NCBI GenBank assembly: GCA_043228905.1
Contig: JBHGNT010000018.1
Span: 1,550,001 to 1,614,000, forward strand
Direction of reading: 5' to 3'
DNA length: 64,000 nt
DNA from: Azolla caroliniana
Taxonomy: Eukaryota; Polypodiophyta
This document shows, piece by piece, positions 24,940 through 37,795 of this stretch. Under the pieces are notes generated by a model. It saw only the letters and a program-made list of their open reading frames with translations, was not told the DNA's origin and did not search any database. The translations under genes were made by a program, and so were the position numbers. The stretch's first letter is position 1. Every line of letters begins with the position of its first letter.

Positions 24940-26850
24940 TCTATCTTTGAGACATTATCCTGATGCTCATCATGGTCATTATACATGCATGTTCATCAAG
25001 GCCATAATCCTAATGCTTTTACATGCATGTTGAGATGGTATGTTAATGACCAAATTATCAATGCTTGAATCATCATAAACTGAAAGAATTTTCTCAGTAC
25101 ATGAACCTTCATTGTTTGAGCATATTTCCTCACGACAAGCATTTCAACACACTCCGTATAAATATTGTACACATTTCTTAACAATAGACCACTCTTAGCT
25201 ACCAGTGAAATCAATATTGTTCTTTCCATTGCCACACTTATATTGCATCTAGGCCCTCATCATGATCATTTTCCTATTGTGTTTGTATGTGTCTTGTATA
25301 GCAATGACCAATTCATGAATGTTGGTCAGATCCAGCTGCATTGACAGGTCCCTTGACCTAATAGATCTCAATGTGCTCATGGCAAGAGGTATCAGTAAGA
25401 TAATGTTGATTGCATCTAATCCCTCATTAAGGTTATTATTCTAATTCTTTTAGATGCATTTTGTATGACTAATTGACTATTGTCTAAAACTTCAGATATC
25501 ATTGGGCATCGATATGGAACAAGGTTCCTGACCACAAGGATCTCAAGGTACTCATACCAAGAGATATCAGTAAGGTCAATGTTGGTATTTCCATCACCAC
25601 AATTAGATTGTATGTAAAACCTTGTCGATATTATTATCCTAATGATTTTACATACAACTTGAAATGATATGCAATGACCAACTCATGATTGAGTGAATCT
25701 TCAGATACGAAATATTATCCTTCAGTAAATGCATCTTCGGATATCAAGCATATTACCTCAGTAGATGCACCTTCAGTAACATCTGGGCAACGATATCAGA
25801 CACATTTTTGGACAAAATGGATCTCAACATATTCAAGCCTAGATACATAGGTGAAATTAGTTATTGTTCTTCCATTTCCATGGTTAGATTGAATTAAAAA
25901 CGTCTTAGACATATTTGATAACACTTGAGCCCTTTACATACAGAAAAATCACTCAAAATGCCGTCAAGTCTATCATTGTAATGCATTTATATGCCTCCTG
26001 GGATGGTATGGAAACAATCAATCAGTGAATGCATCATCTTCATTTACTGACCATATTCCCTTACTACATGCATCTTCACCCACTTGGGGACTCCACAGTG
26101 AAATTGAGTGAATTCTGTGACCTTTGGATCCTGAGGCACTCTGGCCTTTAAATATCAGTGTTCTTCCCGTTTCCATGGTTAGATTGCATTTTTTAACCTC
26201 ATCAAATTCATTACCCCAATTCTTTTCACATGCATCTTTATATGATTATTGGGAAGGCCAATCCATGAAGACCTCATCTTCATATAGTTAGCATAATCTC
26301 TCACACATGCACCATGACTATCAGTGTTCTTCCCGTTTCCACGGTTATGTTACATGTAAAACCTCACCAAATCCATTATCCTAATGCTTTTCGACCGCAT
26401 CTTTAAATGGTTATTGGGTAGAGCAATCCATGAAGACCTCGTCTTCATATATCTCATACATGCACCTTCAGAAAGTACTCAAACCTATAGATATCAGTGA
26501 GATCAATGCTGTTCTTTGCATAATCCACAGTTATATTGCATCAAAGAGCGCATTGAACCCATAAAATGTTATAGCACTGAACGATTCATGAATCCTTCAT
26601 CTTCACATAATGGGCATATTTACTTTAATATACAAACATTCATGAATCTTTTCATCTTCCTTTTCGGAATGTATTCGAGCTTATGCATTTTAGTGAGATC
26701 AAAGCTTTTTCTTTCAATTCACATAGTTTGATTGCATCTAAACCCTCATCATTGTGAGCATATTATCTCAATACATGAGCAAGGTCTATAGATGTCAGTT
26801 AGATCAGCAGTGTTATTTCCGTATATCCATACACATAGATCGCTCATAAA
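24940..26850. repeat. Degenerate tandem array in the GWD1 leader region
   Basis: At least eight diverged units follow one another. A recurring order is: GATATCAGTGAGATCAATG, TTCTTCC-TTTCCATGGTTA, GATTGCATCTAAAACCTCAT, TTATCCTAATGCTTTTACAT, GCATCTT, then a CATGAAT-CATCTTCAT block. Anchors of the TTTCCATGGTTAGATTGCAT type fall near 25222, 25402, 25585, 25867, 26165, 26325, 26515, 26715 and 26815, a variable spacing of about 105-295 bp. Units are diverged and unequal in length, so this is an old array. Confidence 0.75.
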
Positions 26851-27309
26851 AACCCTCTTTAGGAACGTTCATCGCATCCCCTTGCTTCAAGATTAGACAT
26901 AATAATGTGCAAATGTAAAGAGGAAATAAAGAACATTTCTAAACGACAGGAATTACATGAGAGAGAAATATGAAAGTAAATACCAGGGGGGAAAAGAGAG
27001 AGATAAGATCCTGTTGGGGATGAAGATCAGCAAATGAGATGGTTGGCAACTCTTCCAAACAGAAAAACCTGAAAAAACAAAAAGAAAGAGATGGAAAGGG
27101 GGGTTGAAACAGGGGATTGTAAAAAAACAGAGAGATTTAGGGAAAGCAGAGGAGGTGGAGGACAGACCAAAACAGAGATATTTACTGATCAAGAAGAAGA
27201 AGAAGAAGAATGGAGGGAAATGAGAAGTGGAATGAAGCTGATATTACTACAAAAGAAAAACAGTTCAATTTTAAAAAGAAAACAAAAAACAAAATCAGGA
27301 AGAATCTGT

Positions 27310-27356
<47 letters not shown>

Positions 27357-29279
27357 AAGATTTTTTTTTTTTCTTCCTCTTTTTACTCCTCCTTCTTCTG
27401 ATTTTCTCCTCCTCTTTCCTCTCTTCCTTTTTCTTCTCCCTTCTTTTTTGTTCCTCCATTTTCTCTCCCCTTTTTTTAACTGAGTTTTTTTTATGATCTT
27501 TCTCTCTTTTCTTTTCTTTTCTTTTCTTTTCTTTTCTTTTCTTTTCTTTTTTTGATTGTGTGCTTTGCCTTCCCCTGTTTTCTTAGTTTTTGTTTTCCTC
27601 TGTTTTTTTTTTGTGGGGAAGGGGGGGGGGGGGGGTGCATCCCAGATATTTTGCATAGCTCATTAGAGTCTACTTTAGAACTGAGTTTTGAGTGTATATG
27701 TGCCACATGCATGTTATCTCTATATCCTCTGGCATCCACCCGTTCCGCCTCACCTGCCTGCCTGTCTGCCTCGCCCATCCCAGTAGCCTCATGTCACCCA
27801 AATCATCGCCTCGCCCAGAGCCTCCCTAAAGAGAGACTCCCTGCAATTGTTTGTTTGCTTGTGTGATGCACGCTCTCATGGTAAATGCATGCCCCCCGTT
27901 TCAGCTCTCGAATCATGTCTCCGTTCACACACAATGCCTGTTCAATCACCTCACGTCCCCTGAATCCGTGTCGTGCACAAGAAATTTCGTGTTGCTAATA
28001 AGCTTTTCCGGTCACGCATCGATTGATTGTTCATATGAGGCCCTTTGGTTCATTGTGGTTTCCTAACTTGTGCCCCACCCCAACCATGTTTTGTATGTCG
28101 ACCTCTTGGAGATGTCACGAGCTATAAGAGACAATCAGGTCATGCACAACCACCCAAACCAATGTTTCGCTTCTAAGAAGATGTTATGGAAATATCATGT
28201 ACATGCACACATTGATACCAAATATAATCAAAGACTATGAGTGCTGGAAAAACACCAATCTAGGTGGTTCTCGTCTTGGAATGGATAGACAAGCCAAAAC
28301 CAAAAGGATGGAGGAGGCATTGTCCAAAAACAAGAAATATCAATTAAGTGATAATGATTCATTAAGAAATTGTAGGGCTATCCAAAATGTATGCCTAATG
28401 GAACTATCTATAACTTAGTTGTAGTTATGTGTACACGTAGTTATGTATACACAACCCTTTAGTTAAGCATGTTTGGTGTTCGTGCAATTACGCCTCGTGA
28501 GGTTGCTCGACTTTTGTGTTGTGACAAGGGGGAATCTATAAAGGGAATACATTTGTGGACCCCTTTCATCAAGAAATCTAGTCTTAAACTCCACAACAGA
28601 TATTTTTTGAACCTCATCAAACATTTCTCTTCTTCTACAGAAACTATTGTGAGATGATATTATAAACAAGTCAATGAGCTTGATTTCAAAACGCAACTAC
28701 TTCCTAAATTCATATGTTGCACCTAGCTCTTCACAAATTGCCAACAAAGTAGTCACACATTTGTAATTGCTTGAAACAATATTGTTTCATACATTGATTT
28801 GACTATCATTTGAGCAAAAATTCTTAATTGCAATCACATTCAAAGTCTCGACAGCAAGCTTTTAACAAATAAGTAATGGAAAAAAACCAAACAAATGAAA
28901 TATTGCCACGAGGAACATTAAGGTATGTATATCAAGTGACTTAGCTTGACATGTATCGGGTAGATGTCTTATCAATCAATAACTTTACAAGTAGACACGT
29001 ATTTTATTGATCAGAAAACAAACACACATTGTCCTCCCCCTCTCTCTTATCATTCAACCTTGCATATTAAACACGTCGATATGATACTTTGTTTTCTAGC
29101 TAAGATTCTTAGGATTCCCTATACCTCGAAATTCCATAGCTCTCCTATTCCTCTCAAGGATTCGTATCCACACAAAATAATGATTGATTATAGAATTCTC
29201 TCAATCCATTACCACACTTCTAAACTCAATAATAATCTCTCTCTCTCTCTCTCTCTCTCTGCTTCAATGTATGAATAAC

Positions 29280-29370
29280 CCTTTTTAGGAAGGAGACACA
29301 TATCAAGTAGACATGTATATTGTGGTCCCATAGGTCAAAACTGGTCTCCTTATGGACAATAAAAAAAACC
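29280..29370 (+). repeat. Dispersed retroelement-end repeat, short inverted copy
   Basis: The text AGGAAGGAGACACATATCAA followed by GGTCCCATAGGTCAAAACTGG is the reverse complement of the left part of the copies at 7610 and 63010. It ends with an A-rich tail and several ATTCTAA repeats. Confidence 0.65.
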
Positions 29371-30134
29371 CTAAATTCTAAATTCTAAATTCTCTCTCTC
29401 TCTCTCTCTCTCCATATATTCATTATCTTCTTTATGATATTTTCAAGGAGGAAATACAATCCTTATAATTTTGAAAAGAAAATGAGATAAGATCGTAAGA
29501 AGCACATGTGTGCATATGTAGTGACATCATAACTAAGATATTCATAAATTAACATTGACCATTCCACGTTGCCACCATTTAACCAACCTTTCAATAATAC
29601 CATGGTAAAGTGTTGTAATAATATGTTGTTGAAGTGAGTAATGACTTGGGGGGTATGTACGACACGCGTGTAGAACATGCTAATTTATAGATTGTTGGAT
29701 ATGTACACCTAATGGTAAAAAAGGTCACCACCTTGTACAAGAGCGCACATCATGACCATTTGCATGAGAATATATACCCTCACTTAAGCCTAAAAGCTAC
29801 TACAATAAAAAAATCAATGTATAATTCATGCCTCTTAGGGATAGTCTTCAGCTACCCCAAAAACGTTTGGCTACATTCACACAACCAAATTAGCCAACGC
29901 GGCAAAAAGTACCATTTGTTATAGTTGTGTGAGGGTACACTAATGAAAACTAGATCAATAAAATAAAATAGTGATGATTGAAGCTTGATAATTAGTCAAA
30001 CGCATCAGTAGTCCAACATAAACCTATATGTACTCTTGAACATTAGTTAACATTGCTTCATAAAGGGGCCTTGTGCAATAGGCACCAAACAACGAGTTTC
30101 ATCAACCAATGAATTCATTATACATGTGTGCATA

Positions 30135-30310
30135 CGTAACCTATATAATTATACCCTTAAGCATATGATTAACATTAATCAATGTATAAAGTGATGAAGA
30201 GCATTCATAACCTATATACTTATACCCTTAAGTATATGATTAACATTAATCAATGTATAAAGTGATGAAGAGCATTCATAACCTATATACTTATACCCTT
30301 AAGTATATTA
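30135..30310. repeat. 71-bp tandem repeat
   Basis: About 2.4 nearly identical copies of a 71-bp unit (starting TAACCTATATA, then TTATACCCTTAAG, ending GTGATGAAGAGCATT) begin at 30137, 30208 and 30279. The near identity suggests a recent duplication. Confidence 0.9.
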
Positions 30311-33300
30311 CTAACACTAATTAAGTTTAAACTTTTAAAGACATAAACAATGTAGAGGAAAATAAGAACCACATAACAATGGTTCCATAAACTATTTTAT
30401 GTACAATGTTGAAAATCGTGTAATGAATGTAATCATATTGAAGAATATGCATTGTAGCCCTTGCAAATTCAATATATGTGTACAATGTGGTTTCCAAGCT
30501 CTATGAATGAACACATAAACATGAATAAATAGTAAAGCCTTTTCATACACATACCAATGTATGATGGAAGGAAAACATTTTAAGTGTTTGCTTACAATAC
30601 TAGAATTAGAAGAAAAAAAACATTTGTGATATTCATATAACTAAAAAAAAGTTCCACTTGAGACCATGTATAACCTAGCCAGTGTGGCATGAACATAGTA
30701 TGCAATTTTGATGTATCTCCAACTTTTCATGTCCAAGGGTTAAAAATGATAGCAATGCAACAACACTCGCCATTAACTTAAAAGTTAAAACCATGCAGGT
30801 GAAAGCAAGTAGTCTATAGTATATACATTAAAAATCTTGGAATAAATATGTCTTAAATGTGAAGTTATATTTAGAAATGGGTGTAAATTGTATCAATTTG
30901 TAGTAGATGAAGTCATCCTAACTCCTCATATTATATGCTTCCAATGAAGTATCCAAAGAAGACTCATTTTCTATTTTGTCTATTGAGCCAATAAATTGAA
31001 CAATATCCACTAATACAAACCTAGCTCTACCTTGAAAATATGCATGCAATCATGATAAAATGAATTATGTATTTCATTTAGATAAGGGCAATGAATACAT
31101 TCATCCACATGTAAAGCTGTCCTATTTTCTATCCTACCAATCAATATATGCTAACTCTTGCCCATTGCATGCATGTTCCAAATACATGGTAGGTTGACCC
31201 ATTAACGACAATTATAAACATCCTAATCTTTTGACTTTTGTAACGATAGAGATCATATAGTTGAGCTCCCGAGTTCCCAATACAAGTGTGTCGTCTCAAT
31301 GAAACTTTCACCAATCAAAACAAGAAGAAAGGACAGAATCACAAAAGGCCATTTGGGTCAGCAAACGTGTGATGCATTTGTTTATAATGATAATGTATGA
31401 TAACAAGTAGCGTAAAACAAAATTGTAACCTTCATCGTCCTTTCTTATGTCCCCCAATTTTCACATTTAAGTTACATTGAAAAACCGCCCTGCCAGTGAA
31501 GTCCTCAAGTTTTGAAAATCTTTGAGTAACATAAATATTTTATCATTATCCAAAAGATCAAATTGTAAATGTAAATATTGAATAGGAAAATATACTCAAG
31601 CCCCCAAATGGATTAGAGTAATAAACCACAATTTGTAGGTTCAATGAAAATAAACTCCTACTTCATTATAAGGATGGTAACTAATCAAAGATTTTCTCTA
31701 AAAAATGCAACAAACATTTGCCACTTATTATCAAATTTACAAAAATTTCAGACAATTGATCACATTTGTCATTCAAATGCCTCACTTAATATTCCTTCAT
31801 CACATAATCATAAACATAACATATGGAGACTATTAGCATAATCTGGAAATGCGAAGAACTTCCTCACTTTTACTGAATACTTAAGAGCAATGGTAAATTC
31901 TTAATAGCTGTAAAACATGATAAATTGTCTTAGAAATGCATTGTCACATGAATTCTGACACATACAAACTGGAATTTGGTAATTGCCAATTTTTATTTGG
32001 GGGTAGGTAACGCAGTAAGTACCTTGCTCATCATGCATGACTACCAATTCACAGAATTTTATGACATAATAATAGGATTACAAAGAATTATCAAGAACAC
32101 CAGCCTAAATTACATGAAATTCAAAAAATCTAAAATTAGGTCTCTGATATAAATTTGAATCTCATCCTTTTGATAGCACACATGAACCAGAATAACCTTG
32201 ATGCCAAACCACGAGGACAAAAGACAACTCTAACCAAAGAGACAATGACACCATTCATGTTATACGGCAAAATATAGAATAGAGCATTCATGGTGACACC
32301 TAAAGTTAGTGGTAAATAATGATCATGTGCAAGTGCCATTCCTATACAAAGGAACCCGAGATATGAGAACACACATTAAGATTAAATTGATACTGTAAAC
32401 TTGAGGTGAGAATTATTTCATTGAATACACCCAGAAATAATTGGTTCCGAAGCGTTCCATTTGAATCAGATCACATTTTTGTGATATTATGATCTCACTC
32501 TTCTGGCTATTTGGTATATTCAAAGAAAAGGAAACAACATGCAAATAATTAAGATTGCCAGTTGAGTGTCACTACATCACAACTAAAATTACAAAGGAAA
32601 AGCAAGCCATATTGCTTCATAGGAAATCTCTAAGGTATTTTTTTAGCTCACTATCTCTTTTCAAAACCAAGAATGATGAATGTTATTGTGGTCCCTATAA
32701 TTTTCATTCTTCAGCAGACAATGTCACACTAATACTAGTGTTTTTGTTGGATCATATGAGTTGGCAAAGTACATCTCTCCAAGTGAACTTGCAACCAATC
32801 CAGAGATTCATGTTCCTGATCCCTCCACCAATCAACAATAGGAGGCAAACTATATCCTTATTTCCTTGTCGACATGTGGAACTGAAGGTTTGTTATGCAT
32901 CATCTGTTAGAACATGAAAGATTGCTGCTTTATAACAACTATAGGAGTTATTCTAAAGGCCTCACAATGTAGAGAAAAACAGCTCACAGACATTGGGGTA
33001 TGTGAACATAGTATAGATGTGGGTGTGCACATATGTAGTCATTGACGAAAAGCAATTGCACAGATGAGATTGTGGGCTTCTGCACAGAACAGAATCTTGG
33101 AACGAACTGTCCCATGGTCAACTTATATCTGATCCATATTACACATTCAGGATTCCACGCAATCATTTGTCACACATTTGCTATGTTTAACATGATGTGG
33201 TAGAGCATATATATGCCCTCTTCTTTGAACGTTTCTAGTCTTAAGAGAGAGAAGACAAGTATATTGTTCAATACCTTGTCAAGGTATAGCACATGCACAA

Positions 33301-34114
33301 GAATGCAAAGATAGAGAAAAAAAACTCAAATGTAGATATAAAGTAGCTTAACACAGTGAATACCTTGTCAAGGCAAACACATGGTTCTAGGATGCCCACA
33401 TTGTCCACAGCCCAAAATGTGAAAGCAATGGCTCTATCGACCGATGAGCCATATCCATGTAACCAAACATGGAAACATTATTGTGTAAGTAACGCTTTTC
33501 AACTTGTTATAAGGTGTAAGTTTGTGGGTAATTCTATACCCAATGAATGATAACTTTATCAACATGTCCACATCTCCTAGGAGCAAGTGAAAAGTCTTTG
33601 AGATCCAAAGGGTAAAGAAATATTTTCCATATTGTTAATGTTTCTGTGCCATTATTGCAATGGTTCAACCATACCCCACCCATATTTGGTGTATTTTGTT
33701 TATCAATATAATAAGGTCAAGCAAAGAATTAAGATGAGAGTCCTCCATGCAACTTGAATTGAAACATAGTCACATGAACCAAGAAAAAAAGCACAAAAAA
33801 AGAAAAAGAAAAATACAAAAAGCTTCTGAAGATAACTAAGAAAGATGGTACAAAGGTTCAACAGGGTTCGGTACTCCAACTCATAGGCAGGAGGCATATT
33901 TAAGCAAGATGTTGAAGTTGGTAATGATCTCAATTGAGATTCTAGTACCCATGAAGTTAGAACATTCTATGGCAAAATGGGAAGCATATTCACATCGAAC
34001 AGTAAAGAGTTCCACTTGGTGGTGTGCGAAGTGAGAGAGCATGGCTAGTGAGTAAAATCCAAAACTTTAGCCCCTAACGATATAATTAGTGTTGTTTTTG
34101 TATTATGTTTCTGC

Positions 34115-34240
34115 AGGGTCAAACCTCTCTGACAGTTGGTCAGGTGGTTTAGACCATTGCACTGATGTCATAAATTTAAGAGAAACCAAGTTTGATCCTC
34201 ACCATGTGTTCAACCTGTTCAATAGATCGAATGGATTGGC
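34115..34240 (+). mobile_element. Possible tRNA-derived SINE remnant
   Basis: GTTGGTCAGGTGGTTTAGAC resembles an A-box region, and AAGTTTGATCCTCACC resembles a degenerate B box about 55 nt later. The spacing is wider than in a tRNA and the B box is imperfect, so the call is weak. Confidence 0.3.
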
Positions 34241-35165
34241 CCTGGATGTTAATAGTATATCTATTTATCTATCTTGCAATATCATGAAGTAGCAATGTCT
34301 CCATTAATAGTGCTTTCCACCCTTTTGTTCATATTATTGATGATTTCAACCATGTCCATTTCCAAATGAAAACTAAATTTCATCTGCTATGTTTCTTCAT
34401 AGCATTGACAGTGTTCGTTAAGGCGTTGCATGACGCATAGTTGATTTTATTGTACTGGTTCTTATTTGCAGTTTGTTTCCTTGACAGAACTTCCAAATGC
34501 ACTCACCTTTCAACTAGAAGTTGCAACATGGAGGTAAAGCAGGAATATTTGAAAAAGACGCATTATGACATATTGATGCAAGTGTATATACTGCATCTTT
34601 GCACCTTAATGTTTGCCCTTGCGAATAAGCATATGCTATCTGGGACAAGTCCCCATATTTGGCAAGTTAAACCAAATTATCAGAAATTGGGAAGGTTGAG
34701 ATTATCGAGTCAAGACAGGTGGTTTCGATGTTACTTGGCGATTCTAGAGTGCATGCCACAACAATATCAACAATACAAATGCATATACTGCCAAGATTGT
34801 GATTTTTTGTCGGTTTAAAAAGCTGAAGTCTTGTGAATTATAAGTATTATTTGAGAAATTTTGATAGAGCAGCTTCATTAATAAAAGCAGAAAACATGTC
34901 GCAACAAAGAGTAATAACAACTTTTTAGAATTTGGTGACAGTCATGAAATTCCATACTTTCAAGAAAAAATTTCATGCTAACCATCAAACAACATTAATA
35001 ACACTGAAAAGCAGTGGTGGTTTGCAATTACTAACCTTGTTCCAATCACGAAAATATACACATTAGGATTACATATGCCGGGCTCCATCTAGTCATAAAA
35101 CCATTTCCTGTCAAGGTGGGAAAATTGACTGGCTATCTAACAATTTTTTGCAAGACATTCGAAAC

Positions 35166-37307
35166 TCAATTCGGTAACCTTGGCCTCAAACTAGCACTGC
35201 GAGAAAGTTTCAAAGTTTCCTCCAAGTTGTAAGATTTCCTACATCCAGGGCATCGAGCATCGTTGATGATAATCTTATGATGACAAAAGAGGCAGAGTCG
35301 AAAGCCACAAGGGCAAGGAAGAAAGGATGAATCTGTAGTATCTAATTCTTCGGTGCATATTGGACAATGTGAAGGTGCTGGAGGAATCCCCCAAATGCTC
35401 CCTCTCGAGTTTCCCCATACTGTACTTCCGGATTGCATTGGAAAGCTATTTTGTTTCTTCAAGCAAGGAAGTGTCAATGGTCGAGACATATCATCAGGTC
35501 TCCATGCTCTGGATGCATCTGCTCTCATCCTATACCCAGAATTTTCTGGCCTGAACTTTCCCTGAGGTTTTAGCACACATTTCTCCATATCATTCCTCCA
35601 TAGTTCAGTGCTTCTTTCATCTATTTGATTGTTTTCTGGAGGATTTCCATCAGGGTTGTTATTTTCTTGAAGAGCTTCCTGAATATTTAAGGCATCTGCT
35701 ACAGTTTCCCAATCCTCCACCGCATCATCATCATCATTACCATGACCGTCTTCTTCTTCATCACTATCACTACAACTACTTCCATGGCTACTGGTGGATC
35801 TACATGTGCTCGTCTCGTTGCTCAACCAAGAAGGTGCTGAACCTGGACCATCTAATACTGCAATGTTGCTTTGGAATTTTCGATCATTCATGCATACACC
35901 AGATTCAATGGAAGAATAAGAGTTTTGCCGAAGAGGCATCGAGTCATCCCCGTTTGTGTCATGGGAAGGTAAACTTAGATGATGATTGACAGAGGAATCT
36001 GATACGTGCACCACATTGGGGTGCATTTTCCTGTTTAGACCATCAATGAAATTCTTTGAACTAGAGATGTTTACATCTGGTATGTCTTCTTTGTCATCAG
36101 TATGACTTATGATTGCCATGTGAGTATAATCTTCTGAAGATTGTGACAGGGAAACATCTTTATTCTCATTGGCATTTCTTCCAATGGAGATATAAAAGGC
36201 ATCATGTGAGTATTGGGATAGGGCATCCTTTCTGTTGTCATTGGTATCATTTCCTGCCATGTGGAAGATATTTTGCAAAGATTGTGATAGGGCAACACCT
36301 TCACTCTTCTCATTATCATTGATGTGAATGGAATCTTGTGAAGATTGTGATAGAGCAGCATCTTTGTTCATCTCATCATCATTGAAGTAAATGGAATCTT
36401 GTGAAGGTTGGGAAAGGGCATCTTCCTTGTTCTCCTCAGCATCATTTTCACCAGCCATATTATAAATGGCATTTTGTAAAGATTTTGATTCCACCTCTTT
36501 GTTAATCTCATCGATATCGCTTCCATCCATGTGAATCCCATCTTGTAAAGATTGTGATAGTGCAGCATCATTCTTCTCATCGGCACTGCTCACACCCATG
36601 TGAATGACGTCTTGCAATGATTTGGATAGGGAAACCTCTTTGTTCTCCTTACAGGAACCAAGAGCTGATGTACAACATCCAAGTTGGTTGGCGTTTATAG
36701 ACACTATCAGATAGTAAACTAATGTAACCAAATTTCCATGACATCAAAACTAGTGTAACTAACCCATTCCCTATTGCACCAAACTAATATAACCGAATTC
36801 AAGCTTGCATCAAATTAACATCACCCAATTCTTTATTGCACCAACCTTATGTAAACGAATTCCATATTGAAACAAACAAACATAGCCCAATTCTCAATCA
36901 CATCAACATATGAAAATTTCAAATAAAGAAGGAGCTTCTGAGACTAACCTTGAGCCAGCCATTGTTCACGGCGAGCATCGAGTTTACACTGTTTCAACTT
37001 GGCAGCTCTATGGACCTGAAGAAATACAACAAATTCACATGAGCCCAATATATATGATAACTTAGGCCATGCAAAACCCTCTTTTTCTTTATATGCTTAA
37101 TAAATATATGATAGTGTTAACCATTTATCTTCATCACATTAGCTTCAATGGAATATTCCAGGACCTTTCGAACTAAAACAGAGTAAAGCAAGAAATAAAC
37201 AATTCATAGGCATGTATTGAATTCAAGCTTACCCTTTTCTTCTTTCTTGGTTCATTAGCGAGTGGAGAGGGTTGCTTTCCAGAAGGAGAGATGATGTGGG
37301 CATCCAT
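35166..37307 (-). CDS. NOT4-like C4C4 RING finger protein, probable E3 ubiquitin ligase
   Basis: Three exons (37307-37233, 37015-36949, 36703-35166) give 559 residues. The N-terminus MDAHIISPSGKQPSPLANEP, a basic RKKKR patch and the VHRAAKLKQCKLDARREQW helix match a plant family annotated as RING/U-box or CCR4-NOT subunit 4-like. The RING is at 494-535: CPIC, LPCPCGFRLCLFC, CPGC, eight cysteines and no zinc-binding His, as in NOT4. Upstream is a conserved acidic SDSDEEED then EDWETVADAL segment. Residues 72 to about 243 are an eight-copy repeat of 21-25 residues (LSQS-QD-IHM type), discussed as a finding. Function is inferred from the RING only; ubiquitin ligation or a role in mRNA turnover is possible. 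The ATG in exon 1 is chosen because the family shares that N-terminus; the in-frame ATG at 36731 lies in the intron. Confidence 0.88.
36100..36635 (-). repeat. Coding tandem repeat, eight units of 63-75 bp
   Basis: Units begin SLSKS, ALSQS, ESKSL, ALSQP, ALSQS, ALSQS, ALSQY and SLSQS at spacings of 21-25 residues. Each contains an S-x-Q-D or related core followed by I-H/Y-M/I and an acidic DE/NDN linker. All changes keep frame. Confidence 0.85.
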
Positions 37308-37538
37308 CTGACACATGAAGAAGAAGAAGAAGAAGAAAATAGAATGACCAAAGAGGGCAAATCAATGGGGGGAGAGGGTAGAAGAAGGGGAAATGGGTAT
37401 GTAGTTCCCAGCAAGTAATAAGAAGAAGATAATAGAGATAGGTTGCAGACAGAGTATGGTCTATGGTGGAGTTCACTAGTCTTTTGTGTGTGTGTGTTGA
37501 AAGAGAGAGGATGGAGAGAAGGGTGTGCAGAGAGATCC

Positions 37539-37740
37539 CCTGCCTCTCATATATAACTAACCTTAGGTCTGGTACCAAACCAAACCAAATCCAGATCATT
37601 CTGATGTTAATTGCTCTGTATATATATATGTTATGTATGTATCTAGGAGGTATCAAGACTCCCCCCCCTGCCTCTCATATATAACTAACCTTAGGTCTGG
37701 TACCATACCAAACCAAACCAAACCAAAGCCACCTCATTGT
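37539..37740 (-). promoter_or_regulatory. Duplicated TATA-containing segment upstream of the RING gene
   Basis: A block containing CCCTGCCTCTCATATATAAC and CTAACCTTAGGTCTGGTACC occurs twice, 128 bp apart. On the minus strand each copy has a TTATATAT box (37556-37549 and 37684-37677). The nearer box is about 240 bp before the start codon, a fitting place for a core promoter with a transcript start near 37520. Promoter function is inferred. Confidence 0.5.
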
Positions 37741-37795
37741 CATCAATGGTATTTGCCATGCATATCTATGAGGTGAGGTATATGCCATACTCTCG

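Larger units (their letters stand above)
22840..28000 (-). other. GWD1 leader region: probable 5'UTR intron, repeats and candidate promoter
   Basis: A splice acceptor (CATTATGCAG) at 22859 lies 19 nt before the GWD1 ATG, so the 5'UTR is probably split and upstream sequence is transcribed intron. A candidate non-coding exon on the minus strand is 27068-26984 (TTTTTTCAG before, CTG/GTATTT after). It lies beside strongly CT-rich minus-strand sequence at 27300-27560 (GA repeats and CTTTT repeats on the plus strand), a common feature of plant leaders. A GC-richer stretch at about 27700-27850 could be promoter. No other gene is seen; open frames here are low-complexity. Confidence 0.35.
28001..35000. 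other. AT-rich spacer, no gene seen
   Basis: No supportable gene. Open frames such as 28469-28657 and 34441-34818 lack known motifs and continuous support. The region includes CT microsatellites (about 29240 and 29393), an inverted copy of the retroelement-end repeat at about 29280-29370, a 71-bp tandem repeat at 30135-30310, and a possible tRNA-derived repeat at about 34115-34240. Confidence 0.6.

Noticed and set aside
24940-26850. CRISPR-like array
   Set aside because: Units are long, diverged and unequally spaced, in a plant nuclear context; no short identical repeats with unique spacers and no cas genes.
27091-27656. Long open frames on both strands rich in Glu/Arg, Lys or Phe
   Set aside because: They are translations of GA, CT and CTTTT microsatellites and have no complexity of a real protein.
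34441-34818. 125-codon open frame with several cysteines
   Set aside because: No family resemblance, and Cys spacing does not form a known finger; probably chance.
35353-36322. Several open frames on the plus strand across the RING gene
   Set aside because: They are shadows of the large minus-strand exon, whose repeats and RING motif are clear.
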